From DATARH01 sp035570495 (GTDB lineage: Bacteria; Pseudomonadota; Alphaproteobacteria; ATCC43930; CGMCC-115725), in the NCBI GenBank assembly GCA_035570495.1, contig DATMLO010000241.1, positions 1-42,622 of the forward strand: 42,622 nt of DNA, written 5' to 3'. Of this stretch, positions 8,306-15,837 are shown in pieces (position 1 is the stretch's first letter; every line of letters begins with the position of its first letter). The notes under the pieces are model-generated. The model was not told the DNA's origin and did not search any database. It was given only the letters and a program-made list of their open reading frames with translations. A program made the position numbers and the translations under genes.

Positions 8306-8938
8306 TTATTTGTTCCCGAATGCGCGCAGGAAGGTCGCAACGGCCGCGCCGGCGGCCTCGCGCAGCTCCGCCGGTTGCGGCGGCGCATCGAGCCGCAGCA
8401 ATTGGCGCAGGTGCAAATCACTCCGCATCAGCGAGATGAACTGCTCCGCGGCCAGTTTCGGGTCGGCGACGGACAAGGTGCCGGTTTCATTCGCGCGGCG
8501 CAGAAACGCCTCGATCTGCGTGCGGGTGCGTTCCGGGCCGGAGCGCCAGAATACCTCGCCGAGTTGCGGGAAGCGCACGGCCTCGGCGATCGTGATGCGA
8601 TTGACCGCGATCGCATCGGGCGACAGCACGAGTTGAAGGAAACGCTGCGCGATCTCGGTCAGCGATTTCTCGACATCGCCGGGGTCGAGTTCGCGCGCCG
8701 AGAAGCCGCGGAAATAGCGCTCGCCCTCGCGCGCCACGACCGCCCCGAACAGTTCCTCCTTGCTCGAGAAATAGGCGTAGAGCGTCGCCTTCGACGCGCC
8801 GGCCTCACGCGCGATGGCATCCATGCTGACCGCGCCAAAACCGCTCGCCAGAAACATGTGCTGCGCCGCGGTGAGAATGCTTTCGGCCTTCTCCGTCGGG
8901 GCATTCAAGCCTGGTATGTCCGCGCTCGCTGCGTTCAT
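8306..8938 (-). CDS. TetR/AcrR family transcriptional regulator
   Basis: A 210-residue repressor. The N-terminal HTH is clear: ILTAAQHMFLASGFGAVSMD, then AIAREAGASKATLYAYFSSK and the signature EELFGAVV. The C-terminal half resembles the AefR-like TetR_C domain (MRSDLHLRQLLRLDAPP). It is transcribed divergently from the EmrA/EmrB-type pump genes. The 93-bp gap holds a strong palindrome at 8982-8998, so it most likely represses the pump and itself. Inducer unknown. Confidence 0.9.
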   Translation of the reverse strand: MNAASADIPGLNAPTEKAESILTAAQHMFLASGFGAVSMDAIAREAGASKATLYAYFSSKEELFGAVVAREGERYFRGFSARELDPGDVEKSLTEIAQRFLQLVLSPDAIAVNRITIAEAVRFPQLGEVFWRSGPERTRTQIEAFLRRANETGTLSVADPKLAAEQFISLMRSDLHLRQLLRLDAPPQPAELREAAGAAVATFLRAFGNK

Positions 8939-8941
8939 CGC

Positions 8942-8970
8942 TTGACAGCATGTACCCGCGCTTTCATGTT
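8942..8970 (+). promoter_or_regulatory. Candidate sigma70-type promoter of the efflux operon
   Basis: TTGACA at 8942-8947, a 17-bp spacer, then CATGTT at 8965-8970 (a weak -10). Transcription would start a few bases before the palindrome at 8982-8998, so a bound TetR dimer would block initiation or early elongation. The -35 match is perfect; the -10 match is poor, and the assignment is tentative. Confidence 0.35.
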
Positions 8971-8981
8971 CCGCAAGACTG

Positions 8982-8998
8982 AACTGAACGGTTTAGTT
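8982..8998. promoter_or_regulatory. TetR-family operator palindrome
   Basis: AACTGAACGGTTTAGTT is an inverted repeat with 8-bp half-sites (AACTGAAC and the complement of GTTTAGTT, 7 of 8 matching) around one central base. Such ACTNAACNGTTNAGT-like palindromes are typical of TetR/AcrR operators. It lies between the divergent tetR and hlyD starts, 34 bp from the pump gene. Confidence 0.65.
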
Positions 8999-9031
8999 TA
9001 GTTTTAACGCCGGGAAGCGATCCTTCGCCGC

Positions 9032-10123
9032 ATGCGCACGAAACTGCTGCTGCTGTTGCCGGCTGTGTCGTTGCTCGCGGCCCTGTATGGGGGGCTGCAG
9101 TGGTGGCACGTTTGGCGCTTCCAGCAATCCACCGACGATGCCTATGTCGAGAGCGACATCTCGCTGATCAGCCCCAAGATCGAGGGCTATATCAAGCAGG
9201 TAGGGGTCGCGGACAACGAGCGCGTCAAGGCCGGGCAGATGCTGTTCGTGATCGACGACAGCGACTTCGCGGCCAAGGTCGCGCAGGCTCAAGCCGCGGT
9301 CGACGCCGAGATCGCCAGCGTCGCGACCTTTGAAACACGTCACGACCACCAGGTCGCGATGATCAACCAGGCGGCCGCGGCCGTCGATTCCTCGCAGGCT
9401 GAGGCCGAGCGCGCCGATCTCGACCAGAAACGTTACATCTCGCTCGTCGCCAGCGATGTCGCGACCAAGCAGCGTTATGAGACCGCCCAGGCCGACGCGA
9501 TCAAGGCGCAGGCAGACCTCGCGCGCGTCAAGGCCGCGCTCGAGGCCGAGAAGCAGCAGCTCGCCGTGCTCGACGCGCAGAAACACGAAGAGCAGGCGAA
9601 ACGCGAGCAGGCGCGCGCGGCGCTGCGCCTGGCGCAGAACGACCTCGACAACACGGTGATCCGCGCACCCGTCGACGGCGTCGTCGGCAACCGCGCCGGG
9701 CAGGTCGGGCAATACGTCAAGGCCGGGACGCAGCTAATGTCGCTGGTGCCGCTGCCCAAGGTCTACGTGACCGCGAATTTCAAGGAAACGCAGCTCACGC
9801 TGATGCGGCCGGGCCAACCCGCGGAAATCTCGGTCGACGCCTATCCCGACCGGGTTATCGATGGCAAGGTCGAGAGCTTTGCGCCGGCGAGCGGCGCCGA
9901 GTTCTCGCTGCTCCCGCCCGACAACGCCACCGGCAACTTCACCAAAATCGTGCAGCGCGTGCCGGTGCGCATCGCGGTGCCGTCAGACGGGCCGCTCTCA
10001 CAGTTGCTGCGGCCAGGCCTGTCGGTCGTGGTCAGCGTCGACACCCACGCCGAAGGCGCCGCGACGGCCGAGGGCGGCATCGTCGGCACCGCCGAGGCGA
10101 AACCCGCCGCCAGTCAAAAATGA
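9032..10123 (+). CDS. HlyD/EmrA-like membrane fusion protein
   Basis: A 363-residue periplasmic adaptor. It has an N-terminal membrane anchor (LLLLLPAVSLLAALYGGLQW), the biotinyl-lipoyl-like half motif DDAYVESDISLISPKIEGYI, a long Ala/Gln/Glu-rich alpha-helical hairpin (about residues 85-205), the second lipoyl half (NTVIRAPVDGVVGNRAGQVG), and the beta-barrel segment VYVTANFKETQL. The next gene, overlapping by ATGA, is the cognate DHA2 pump. Together with an outer-membrane channel encoded elsewhere they would form a drug or metabolite export complex. Confidence 0.92.
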   Translation: MRTKLLLLLPAVSLLAALYGGLQWWHVWRFQQSTDDAYVESDISLISPKIEGYIKQVGVADNERVKAGQMLFVIDDSDFAAKVAQAQAAVDAEIASVATFETRHDHQVAMINQAAAAVDSSQAEAERADLDQKRYISLVASDVATKQRYETAQADAIKAQADLARVKAALEAEKQQLAVLDAQKHEEQAKREQARAALRLAQNDLDNTVIRAPVDGVVGNRAGQVGQYVKAGTQLMSLVPLPKVYVTANFKETQLTLMRPGQPAEISVDAYPDRVIDGKVESFAPASGAEFSLLPPDNATGNFTKIVQRVPVRIAVPSDGPLSQLLRPGLSVVVSVDTHAEGAATAEGGIVGTAEAKPAASQK

Positions 10124-11772
10124 CGCTGGTCACCACGTTCCGCCGGGTGCGCAACCCGCGGCCGCCAACACCTCCATCATCGCCGCCACCGCCGCCCGCG
10201 CCGAGCCAGCCGGCGGCCGCTCACCACTCCGCATCGATCCCACCCGCGTCACTGCGCCAATGGATCGGCGTCCTCGCCATGGTCTTTGGGATGTTCATGG
10301 CGCTGCTGGACATCCAGATCGTGACCAGCTCGCTGACCCAGATTCAGGGCGGGCTGTCGGCGAGCGCGGATGAGATCAGCTGGATCCAGACCTCGTACAT
10401 CATCGCCGAGGTGGTGATGATTCCACTATCGGGCACGCTATCGCGGCTGCTGTCGACGCGCGTGCTCTACGTGTCGTGCACGATCGGCTTTACGATCGCC
10501 AGCGCGCTGTGCGCCAGCGCCACCAATCTTGGCGCGATGATCGTCTTCCGCGTCATGCAGGGGTTCCTCGGCGGCGCGATGATTCCGACCGTGTTTCCGG
10601 TCATCTACAGCCTCTTCCCGCCGCGACAGCTCGCGGTGCTGATGGTCGTGGTCTCGCTGATCCTCAACCTGTCCTCGACCGCGGGGCCGACCGTTGGCGG
10701 CTATCTGACGGACACCTATTCGTGGCACTGGCTGTTTCTCGTCAACATCGTGCCGGGCATTTTTGTCGCGACGACGGTGTGGACGCTGATCGACGTGGAC
10801 AAGCCGAACCCGTCGCTGCTGAAGGCTTTCGATTTCACCGGCCTCGTGCTGATGGCGCTGTTTCTCGGCTGCCTCGAATATGTGCTCGAGGAAGGCGAGC
10901 GTTGGGACTGGTTTTCCGACAGCACGATCCTGATGACGGCCATCGTCTCGGCCGTGTCGGCGGCATTCTTCTTCTGGCGGGTGCTAACCTACCATCAGCC
11001 GATCGTCGATCTGCGCGCCTTTCGCATCCGCAACTTCGCGATGGGCTCGCTTTACAGCTTTGTCGTCGGGATCGGGCTTTATTGCGGAACCTATGTGATC
11101 CCGCTGTTCCTCGCCGAGGTGCGCGGATTTTCGAGCCTGCAGATCGGGCTGACCGTGGTCGTCACCGGGCTGACGCAGATATGCATCTCGCCCTTCACCA
11201 CGATTATCGCGCGCAAGATCGATCTGCGGCTCATGCTGGCGATGGGCATGGGCCTGTTCATGACCTCGATGTGGTTCACGGCCAGCCTCAACAACCAGTC
11301 GAGCTTTTGGGAATTGCTGGTGCCGCAGATGATACGCGGCTGCGCGCTGATGTTCTGCTTCCTGCCGGCCAATCTGATCTCGCTGAGCAGCCTGCCGCCG
11401 GAGGTGCTGAAGAGTTCGGCCGGGCTCTACAATTTGATGCGCAATCTCGGCGGCGCGCTCGGGCTGGCCGCGCTCGGCACGGTCATGAACGTCCGCCTGC
11501 ATTTCCACTGGAACAGGCTGATCGAGAGCGTCAATCCGGCGCGCCCGGCGGTGCAGCAATGGCTCGACGGCGCCACCGCCCGGTTCGACCCGCATTTCGC
11601 CGGCGGCGGCGGGCCGGCAGCGGTGAAATTGCTCGGCCGCATTGTCGAGCGTGAGGCGCTGGTGCTGACCTTTAACGATGTGATGCTGCTGATCGGGTCG
11701 ATCTTTTTTATCGGCATGGTGATGATCCCGATCCTCAAGCGGCCCAGCGCCGCGGTGCTCGGCTCGCGCTAG
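10120..11772 (+). CDS. DHA2 family MFS efflux pump (EmrB/QacA type)
   Basis: A 550-residue, roughly 14-helix proton antiporter. Key segments: LAMVFGMFMALLDIQIVTSS (helix 1 with the DIQIV motif D1), ISWIQTSYIIAEVVMIPLSG, the GGAMIPTVFPVIYSLFP motif, and the GPTVGGYLTDTYSWHWLFLV motif C region typical of antiporters. An unusual 45-residue cytoplasmic N-terminal extension is extremely Pro-rich (PRPPTPPSSPPPPPAPSQP). It is translationally coupled to the upstream adaptor gene and presumably controlled by the divergent TetR. Its stop overlaps that of the convergent AmpG-like gene by 4 bp. Confidence 0.92.
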   Translation: MTLVTTFRRVRNPRPPTPPSSPPPPPAPSQPAAAHHSASIPPASLRQWIGVLAMVFGMFMALLDIQIVTSSLTQIQGGLSASADEISWIQTSYIIAEVVMIPLSGTLSRLLSTRVLYVSCTIGFTIASALCASATNLGAMIVFRVMQGFLGGAMIPTVFPVIYSLFPPRQLAVLMVVVSLILNLSSTAGPTVGGYLTDTYSWHWLFLVNIVPGIFVATTVWTLIDVDKPNPSLLKAFDFTGLVLMALFLGCLEYVLEEGERWDWFSDSTILMTAIVSAVSAAFFFWRVLTYHQPIVDLRAFRIRNFAMGSLYSFVVGIGLYCGTYVIPLFLAEVRGFSSLQIGLTVVVTGLTQICISPFTTIIARKIDLRLMLAMGMGLFMTSMWFTASLNNQSSFWELLVPQMIRGCALMFCFLPANLISLSSLPPEVLKSSAGLYNLMRNLGGALGLAALGTVMNVRLHFHWNRLIESVNPARPAVQQWLDGATARFDPHFAGGGGPAAVKLLGRIVEREALVLTFNDVMLLIGSIFFIGMVMIPILKRPSAAVLGSR

Positions 11773-13106
11773 CCAGACGCGCCATAGGCCGCGTTCGGCC
11801 GGCGCATCAGCCATATGAGGATCAGCAGCCCCGGCGCGCAGCACAGCGTGCTCAGCACGAAAAATGGCACCCAGCCGAGCGTCTGCGCGAGATAGCCGCC
11901 CGAGGCGGCTAGCACGTTGAGCCCGACCGTCGCCAGCGACGACAGCAGCGCGTATTGCGTCGCGGTGAAGTCTCGGCTGCACAACGCCGAGAGATAGGCG
12001 ACAAACGCCGCCGAGGCCATGCCGCCGGTCAGGTTCTCACCGCCGATCGTGACGGCGAGCATCGCGACATCGTGCCCGGCCCAGAGCTGCACGACATACA
12101 TCAGGTTCGACAGCGCCTGCATCCCGCCGCAGATCAGGAGCGCCGTGAAATAACCCCAGCGGGCGACCAGCACGCCGCCGAGCGCCACGCCGCCCAGGGT
12201 CGCGATCACGCCGTAAATCTTGGCGACGGTCGCCACTTCGACCTTGGTGAAGCCGAGCTGAACATAAAGCGGGTTCGACATCGACGCGGCGAGCGCATCG
12301 CCAAACTTGTAGGACACGATAAACAGCACGATCGCGAGCAGCGTCACCCCACCGTTGCGCCGCGCCATATCGAGAAACGGCGCGATGACCGCACCCTTGA
12401 GCCACGCCTCGATCCGCGCGGCGGCGCTGTCGCCGGGCAGCTTCTCGGGCGGCGCGATGCCGCCCGGCTCCGGCGTCAGCAGCACCGTCACCATCCCCAC
12501 CAGCATCAGCGCGGCCATGACCGCGTAGGCAACGTGCCAGCCGCCAAGGCTCGCCGCGTAAAGCGCCCCGGCGCCGGAGGCAAGCATGCCGAAGCGGTAG
12601 CCCCATTGTGTTGCCGCCGCACCCGCGCCCTGTTCCTCGGGCAGCAGCAGGTCGATGCGATAGGCGTCGATCACGATGTCCTGACTCGCTGACAGAAACG
12701 CGACGATCACAGCGGCGAGCGCGGTCATCGCCGGGTCGTTCTTGGGGTCGGTCATTCCGAGATGGAGGATCGCCAGAATGAGCAGAAACTGGATCGTCAG
12801 CGCCCAGCTGCGCCGCCTGCCGAGCCGCCGAGTCAGGATCGGGATCGGCAGCCGGTCGATCAGCGGCGACCACAGGAACTTGAGGCTGTAGGACGCGCGC
12901 ACCAGGCCGAAGAGCCCGATTGCGGTCAGCGACACCCCCAGCTCCGCCAGCCAATACGACAGCGTGCCGAAGGTGAGCGCGAGCGGCAGGCCGCTCGAAA
13001 ACCCCATCAACAGCACGGCGATGAGGCGCGGCTGGCGATAAACCGCGAGGGCGGCGAGCCAGTTATGTTCTCTACCCCGGCGAAGGCCGGGGCCTATTTC
13101 GGCCAT
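11769..13106 (-). CDS. AmpG-like MFS transporter (muropeptide permease family)
   Basis: A 445-residue, 12-helix transporter with the AmpG-type opening RLIAVLLMGFSSGLPLALTF and FSSGLP motif, then LGVSLTAIGLFGLVRASYSL and KFLWSPLIDRLPIPIL, typical of permeases for GlcNAc-anhydro-muropeptides in peptidoglycan recycling. The only upstream ATG gives a 15-residue leader (MAEIGPGLRRGREHN) translated from a REP palindrome, so the original start has probably been replaced or the true start is a non-ATG codon further in. Substrate assignment rests on family resemblance. Confidence 0.85.
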   Translation of the reverse strand: MAEIGPGLRRGREHNWLAALAVYRQPRLIAVLLMGFSSGLPLALTFGTLSYWLAELGVSLTAIGLFGLVRASYSLKFLWSPLIDRLPIPILTRRLGRRRSWALTIQFLLILAILHLGMTDPKNDPAMTALAAVIVAFLSASQDIVIDAYRIDLLLPEEQGAGAAATQWGYRFGMLASGAGALYAASLGGWHVAYAVMAALMLVGMVTVLLTPEPGGIAPPEKLPGDSAAARIEAWLKGAVIAPFLDMARRNGGVTLLAIVLFIVSYKFGDALAASMSNPLYVQLGFTKVEVATVAKIYGVIATLGGVALGGVLVARWGYFTALLICGGMQALSNLMYVVQLWAGHDVAMLAVTIGGENLTGGMASAAFVAYLSALCSRDFTATQYALLSSLATVGLNVLAASGGYLAQTLGWVPFFVLSTLCCAPGLLILIWLMRRPNAAYGASG

Positions 13107-13150
13107 GGGTCCCGGCCTTCCCCACGGATCAAGTCCGTGGGAACGGACTT
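13075..13150. repeat. REP-like palindromes overlapping the ampG-like 5' end
   Basis: CCCCGGCGAAGGCCGGGG at 13075-13092 is an imperfect palindrome, followed by its partner GGGTCCCGGCCTTCCCC and a second hairpin, CCACGGATCAAGTCCGTGG (13122-13140). Both sequence families recur in the window (21350-21420 and 32913-33016). The first palindrome lies within the predicted coding sequence of the AmpG-like gene. Confidence 0.75.
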
Positions 13151-13231
13151 GTAAAAGCCCAGGTAGCCGCTAAAGTTCAGCGTTTCTGCCATCAATCCAC
13201 TCTCCGGGAGGGTAATCCAGGAGGGTAAACT

Positions 13232-14653
13232 GTGGTGGCCAGAATGCTCCGAATCCCAAAGCCCGAACCCCGCAAAAACGACATTCTTGCGGTGCAAATC
13301 CGCGTCCCCGCCGAGCTTCAGACGCTCGTTGGCAAGACCGTACTCCGCCGCTCGACCGGCACCAAGGACGACCGCATCTACCAGCAGCGTGCCCCCGCCA
13401 TCGTCCTCGAATTCGACGTAATGCTCCAGGTGGCGCGAGCGCGACTGGAGAGCCGGCCCACGTCTAGGCTCATCGAGATCACCCGGCCGTTCCAGAATGT
13501 CCTTCGGATGATCCCCGATCTGCCGCTGATCGAGCACGATGACGGCACAACATGGTTCATGACCTCGGTGGCACCGAAAGAGCCGGGCTCACCGCCGGAA
13601 CCTACGCCGATGAAAGTCGCCGGTTGTTCGACCGCGACCGCCATGGCGTTGTGGAAGGTCAAGCGGGGCGACCATCAGCCGAAGCAACAGGCCATCGATA
13701 GCCGCGAATCAAAGATGGCGAAGTTCCTCGCCTATATCAAAAAACCGGACGATCTCACGCTTGTCACGCAGGTCGAAATCCAGAAGTACAAGGAGCACCT
13801 GCTCACGACGTATCCGCCGCCGAGCAATGTCGCTCGTGACCACCTGACCGACATCCTCGCGCTCTTCCGGGTCGCCGATGACAATCACAAGTTCGACGGG
13901 CTGGCCGGCGGCAACCCCGGCGGCAAGATCAAACTACCGCCGAAGCGCACGGGATTGCCGCGCCTCGCCTTCACCGAGGACGAGCCGAAGAAAATCCTCC
14001 TCGCGGCTCGTGCACACCCCGAGCCCATCATTCGGTGGGGCATGCCGCTCATGTGCTATCTCGGAGCGATCACCGAAGAGATCGCCGATGCTCTCGTCCG
14101 GCACGTCAAACTCGTCGACGGCGTCTGGTGTTTCGACATCACCGACAAGGGCCGCACCACCATCGTCGACGGCGTCGAACAGAAGGGCCATCTCAAGACG
14201 GCGTTCCGGCCTCGGTTGCTGCCGCTGCACCCGGCGATCCTTCGTGAGGGCTTCCTTGATCGGGTCGAGCATGTGCGTCGCATGTATGGCGAACATGCTG
14301 GGCTATTCCCGGAGATCGAACCCGACAAGGTCGGCCAGCGGAACACCAAGGCGAGCGACATCATCATGCGGTTCTTGCGCGGTATCGGGATCAAGAACGA
14401 GATCGACCCAGATACCGGTCGTGTCACGGCGCTGCGCGACTCGTATGGCTGGCGGCACCGGTTCGTCTCTGCCCTACAGGACACAACCCATATAGATGGT
14501 TCGACCCCGGAACGACGGCGCTACATCGCCGGCCATGCCGGGAAGGATGTGCACGAGAAGGTCTACCTCGAACACCCGCCCGCGAAGACCAAGCCGATCA
14601 TCCATGCGCTCCCCGATCCGACTGTGGAACCGAAAAAGGATGCGGCATCATGA
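13232..14653 (+). CDS. Divergent tyrosine recombinase (phage-type integrase fold), catalytic residues altered
   Basis: A 473-residue protein. The N-terminal part (IPKPEPRKNDILAVQIRVPA...) resembles the DUF6538/SAM-like N-terminus of integrases; the catalytic fold spans about residues 243-448. Recognisable boxes: box I WGMPLMCYLGAITEEIADAL, where the invariant Arg is Ile280; the beta-hairpin Lys322 in GHLKTAFRPRLLPLHP; YGWRHRF, where HxxR reads Tyr405...Arg408; GHAG (His435); and Tyr445 in HEKVYLEHP. Strand-exchange activity is therefore doubtful. Start: GTG at 13232 or 13235, just after AGGAGGG. The stop overlaps the SIR2 gene (ATGA), implying coupled expression. Base composition looks less GC-rich than the flanks, consistent with transfer. 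Confidence 0.8.
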   Translation: MVARMLRIPKPEPRKNDILAVQIRVPAELQTLVGKTVLRRSTGTKDDRIYQQRAPAIVLEFDVMLQVARARLESRPTSRLIEITRPFQNVLRMIPDLPLIEHDDGTTWFMTSVAPKEPGSPPEPTPMKVAGCSTATAMALWKVKRGDHQPKQQAIDSRESKMAKFLAYIKKPDDLTLVTQVEIQKYKEHLLTTYPPPSNVARDHLTDILALFRVADDNHKFDGLAGGNPGGKIKLPPKRTGLPRLAFTEDEPKKILLAARAHPEPIIRWGMPLMCYLGAITEEIADALVRHVKLVDGVWCFDITDKGRTTIVDGVEQKGHLKTAFRPRLLPLHPAILREGFLDRVEHVRRMYGEHAGLFPEIEPDKVGQRNTKASDIIMRFLRGIGIKNEIDPDTGRVTALRDSYGWRHRFVSALQDTTHIDGSTPERRRYIAGHAGKDVHEKVYLEHPPAKTKPIIHALPDPTVEPKKDAAS

Positions 14654-15594
14654 AATACGTCCTGTTAGTCGGCGCAGGCTTTAGCTGTAATTGGGGTGGC
14701 TGGAACGCCACCGAGGTCAACGATTTCCTCCCCACCGTGCCGGCTCTGCGCGCTGATCGCCACGTCACACAAGTTCTCTCCCATATCGCCGGCACGGGCG
14801 GTTTCGAGGAGGCACTTGCCGAAATCGAGGATGAATACGACAGGTCGCCGACATCGGAAAACCGCGCCCATCTGGATATCCTTCAGTCGGCGATCACCAC
14901 GATGTTCTTGACGATGGAGACCGCCTTCAAACAGCGGCCATCCTGGGATTTCTGCAATCTCAAACAGTTCAAGACCGCCCATTTCCTGAGTGGATTCGAC
15001 GCGATCTTCTCGCTCAATCAAGACCTTCTTCCCGAGCGGCACTATCACGACCTGGACTTGGCGCTTAACCAACCGAAGAAGTGGTACGGGTGGAGAAGAC
15101 CGGGAATCCAGGTGTTGCCCGATCCCAGCCTGACCACGAACGAGCCCGATAAGGTCACTTGGACACCGCGTCCGCCGCCATTCGTGCTCGAACCGAGCCA
15201 CCAGCCTTATTTCAAACTACACGGGGCATGGAATTGGCGGTCTGCGGACAAACGACAGATGCTCGTCATGGGGGGCAACAAGGCCGCGTCGATCAACAAG
15301 CACCCGCTGCTGACGTGGTATCATCAGCAGTTCGAATCTTATATGTCGGAGCCGGATAGCCGCTTGATGGTGATCGGCTATGGGTTTGCCGATCCGCACA
15401 TCAACCAGACGATTGAGCGCGCGGCAGACGCCAATCCACGCATGTTGCTCTTTCTGACCGATCCTCGCGGCCGTGCGATCTTGCCGAAACGAATAGCGGA
15501 AATCGATAACGCGGGAGTGTCCCGAAAGCCCTTACGGGAGACGCTCGCGGGAGACGAAGCCGAGCGCTTAAAGCTCATGACCTTCTTCACGTGA
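14650..15594 (+). CDS. SIR2-like domain protein (putative NAD-consuming effector)
   Basis: A 314-residue protein of the SIR2_2/SIR2-like type. Nucleotide-binding loop LLVGAGFSCNWGG (residues 5-17); SLNQD (Asn123, Asp125), equivalent to the TTNYD motif; YFKLHGAWNW with the catalytic-type His191; and the C-terminal MVIGYGFADPHIN (240-252). The residues expected for NAD hydrolysis are present. Stand-alone and fused SIR2 domains of this class act as NADase effectors in several anti-phage systems (Thoeris ThsA, DSR, SIR2-HerA, short Argonaute-SIR2). Here it is coupled by a 4-bp overlap to a recombinase-like protein in an island-like setting. A defence role is inference; no other known defence gene is adjacent. 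Confidence 0.82.
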   Translation: MKYVLLVGAGFSCNWGGWNATEVNDFLPTVPALRADRHVTQVLSHIAGTGGFEEALAEIEDEYDRSPTSENRAHLDILQSAITTMFLTMETAFKQRPSWDFCNLKQFKTAHFLSGFDAIFSLNQDLLPERHYHDLDLALNQPKKWYGWRRPGIQVLPDPSLTTNEPDKVTWTPRPPPFVLEPSHQPYFKLHGAWNWRSADKRQMLVMGGNKAASINKHPLLTWYHQQFESYMSEPDSRLMVIGYGFADPHINQTIERAADANPRMLLFLTDPRGRAILPKRIAEIDNAGVSRKPLRETLAGDEAERLKLMTFFT

Positions 15595-15603
15595 TCCCCG
15601 GCG

Positions 15604-15699
15604 GTGACTGGATCGGGTAACCGGTACGAGTACATGGATGAGCGTGCAGCCGCCCTGCAAGCGCTGGGCGCGCACATTGCGAAGCTGGTCGGCACGTAA
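15604..15699 (+). pseudogene. Integrase C-terminal tail remnant, copy 1
   Basis: Downstream of, and in the same frame as, the SIR2 stop codon, the sequence reads ...GNRYEYMDERAAALQALGAHI (to AKLVGT and TAA at 15697-15699). The pattern Y-x-D-E-(K/R)-R-x-A-L-x-A-x-x-x-H-(I/L) is the usual last alpha helix of phage-type tyrosine recombinases just after the catalytic Tyr. There is no catalytic domain before it, so it looks like the broken 3' end of an older integrase gene. A near copy follows 138 bp later. Confidence 0.5.
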
Positions 15700-15702
15700 A
15701 GC

Positions 15703-15837
15703 ATGTCGCTTTCGATGGACGGTCAGGCACCGGCCGGGACCCAGCGTCGCGCAGATTTACAGCTGGCATTCCTGGACGAGCGCCGCGAGGCGATGCAAGC
15801 GCTCGGCGCGCACATAGGCGAGGTGGTCGGCGCGTAA
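15703..15837 (+). pseudogene. Integrase C-terminal tail remnant, copy 2 (44-codon open frame)
   Basis: An ATG-initiated 44-codon frame ending FLDERREAMQALGAHIGEVV-GA. Its last 22 residues match copy 1 at most positions (DER...A-QALGAHI...VG). At DNA level, 15632-15699 and 15770-15837 are clearly related, both ending in a GTCGGC-CGTAA stretch. The two tails probably descend from one duplicated integrase end. Whether the 44-residue frame is translated is unknown; no convincing ribosome-binding site is seen. Confidence 0.45.
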
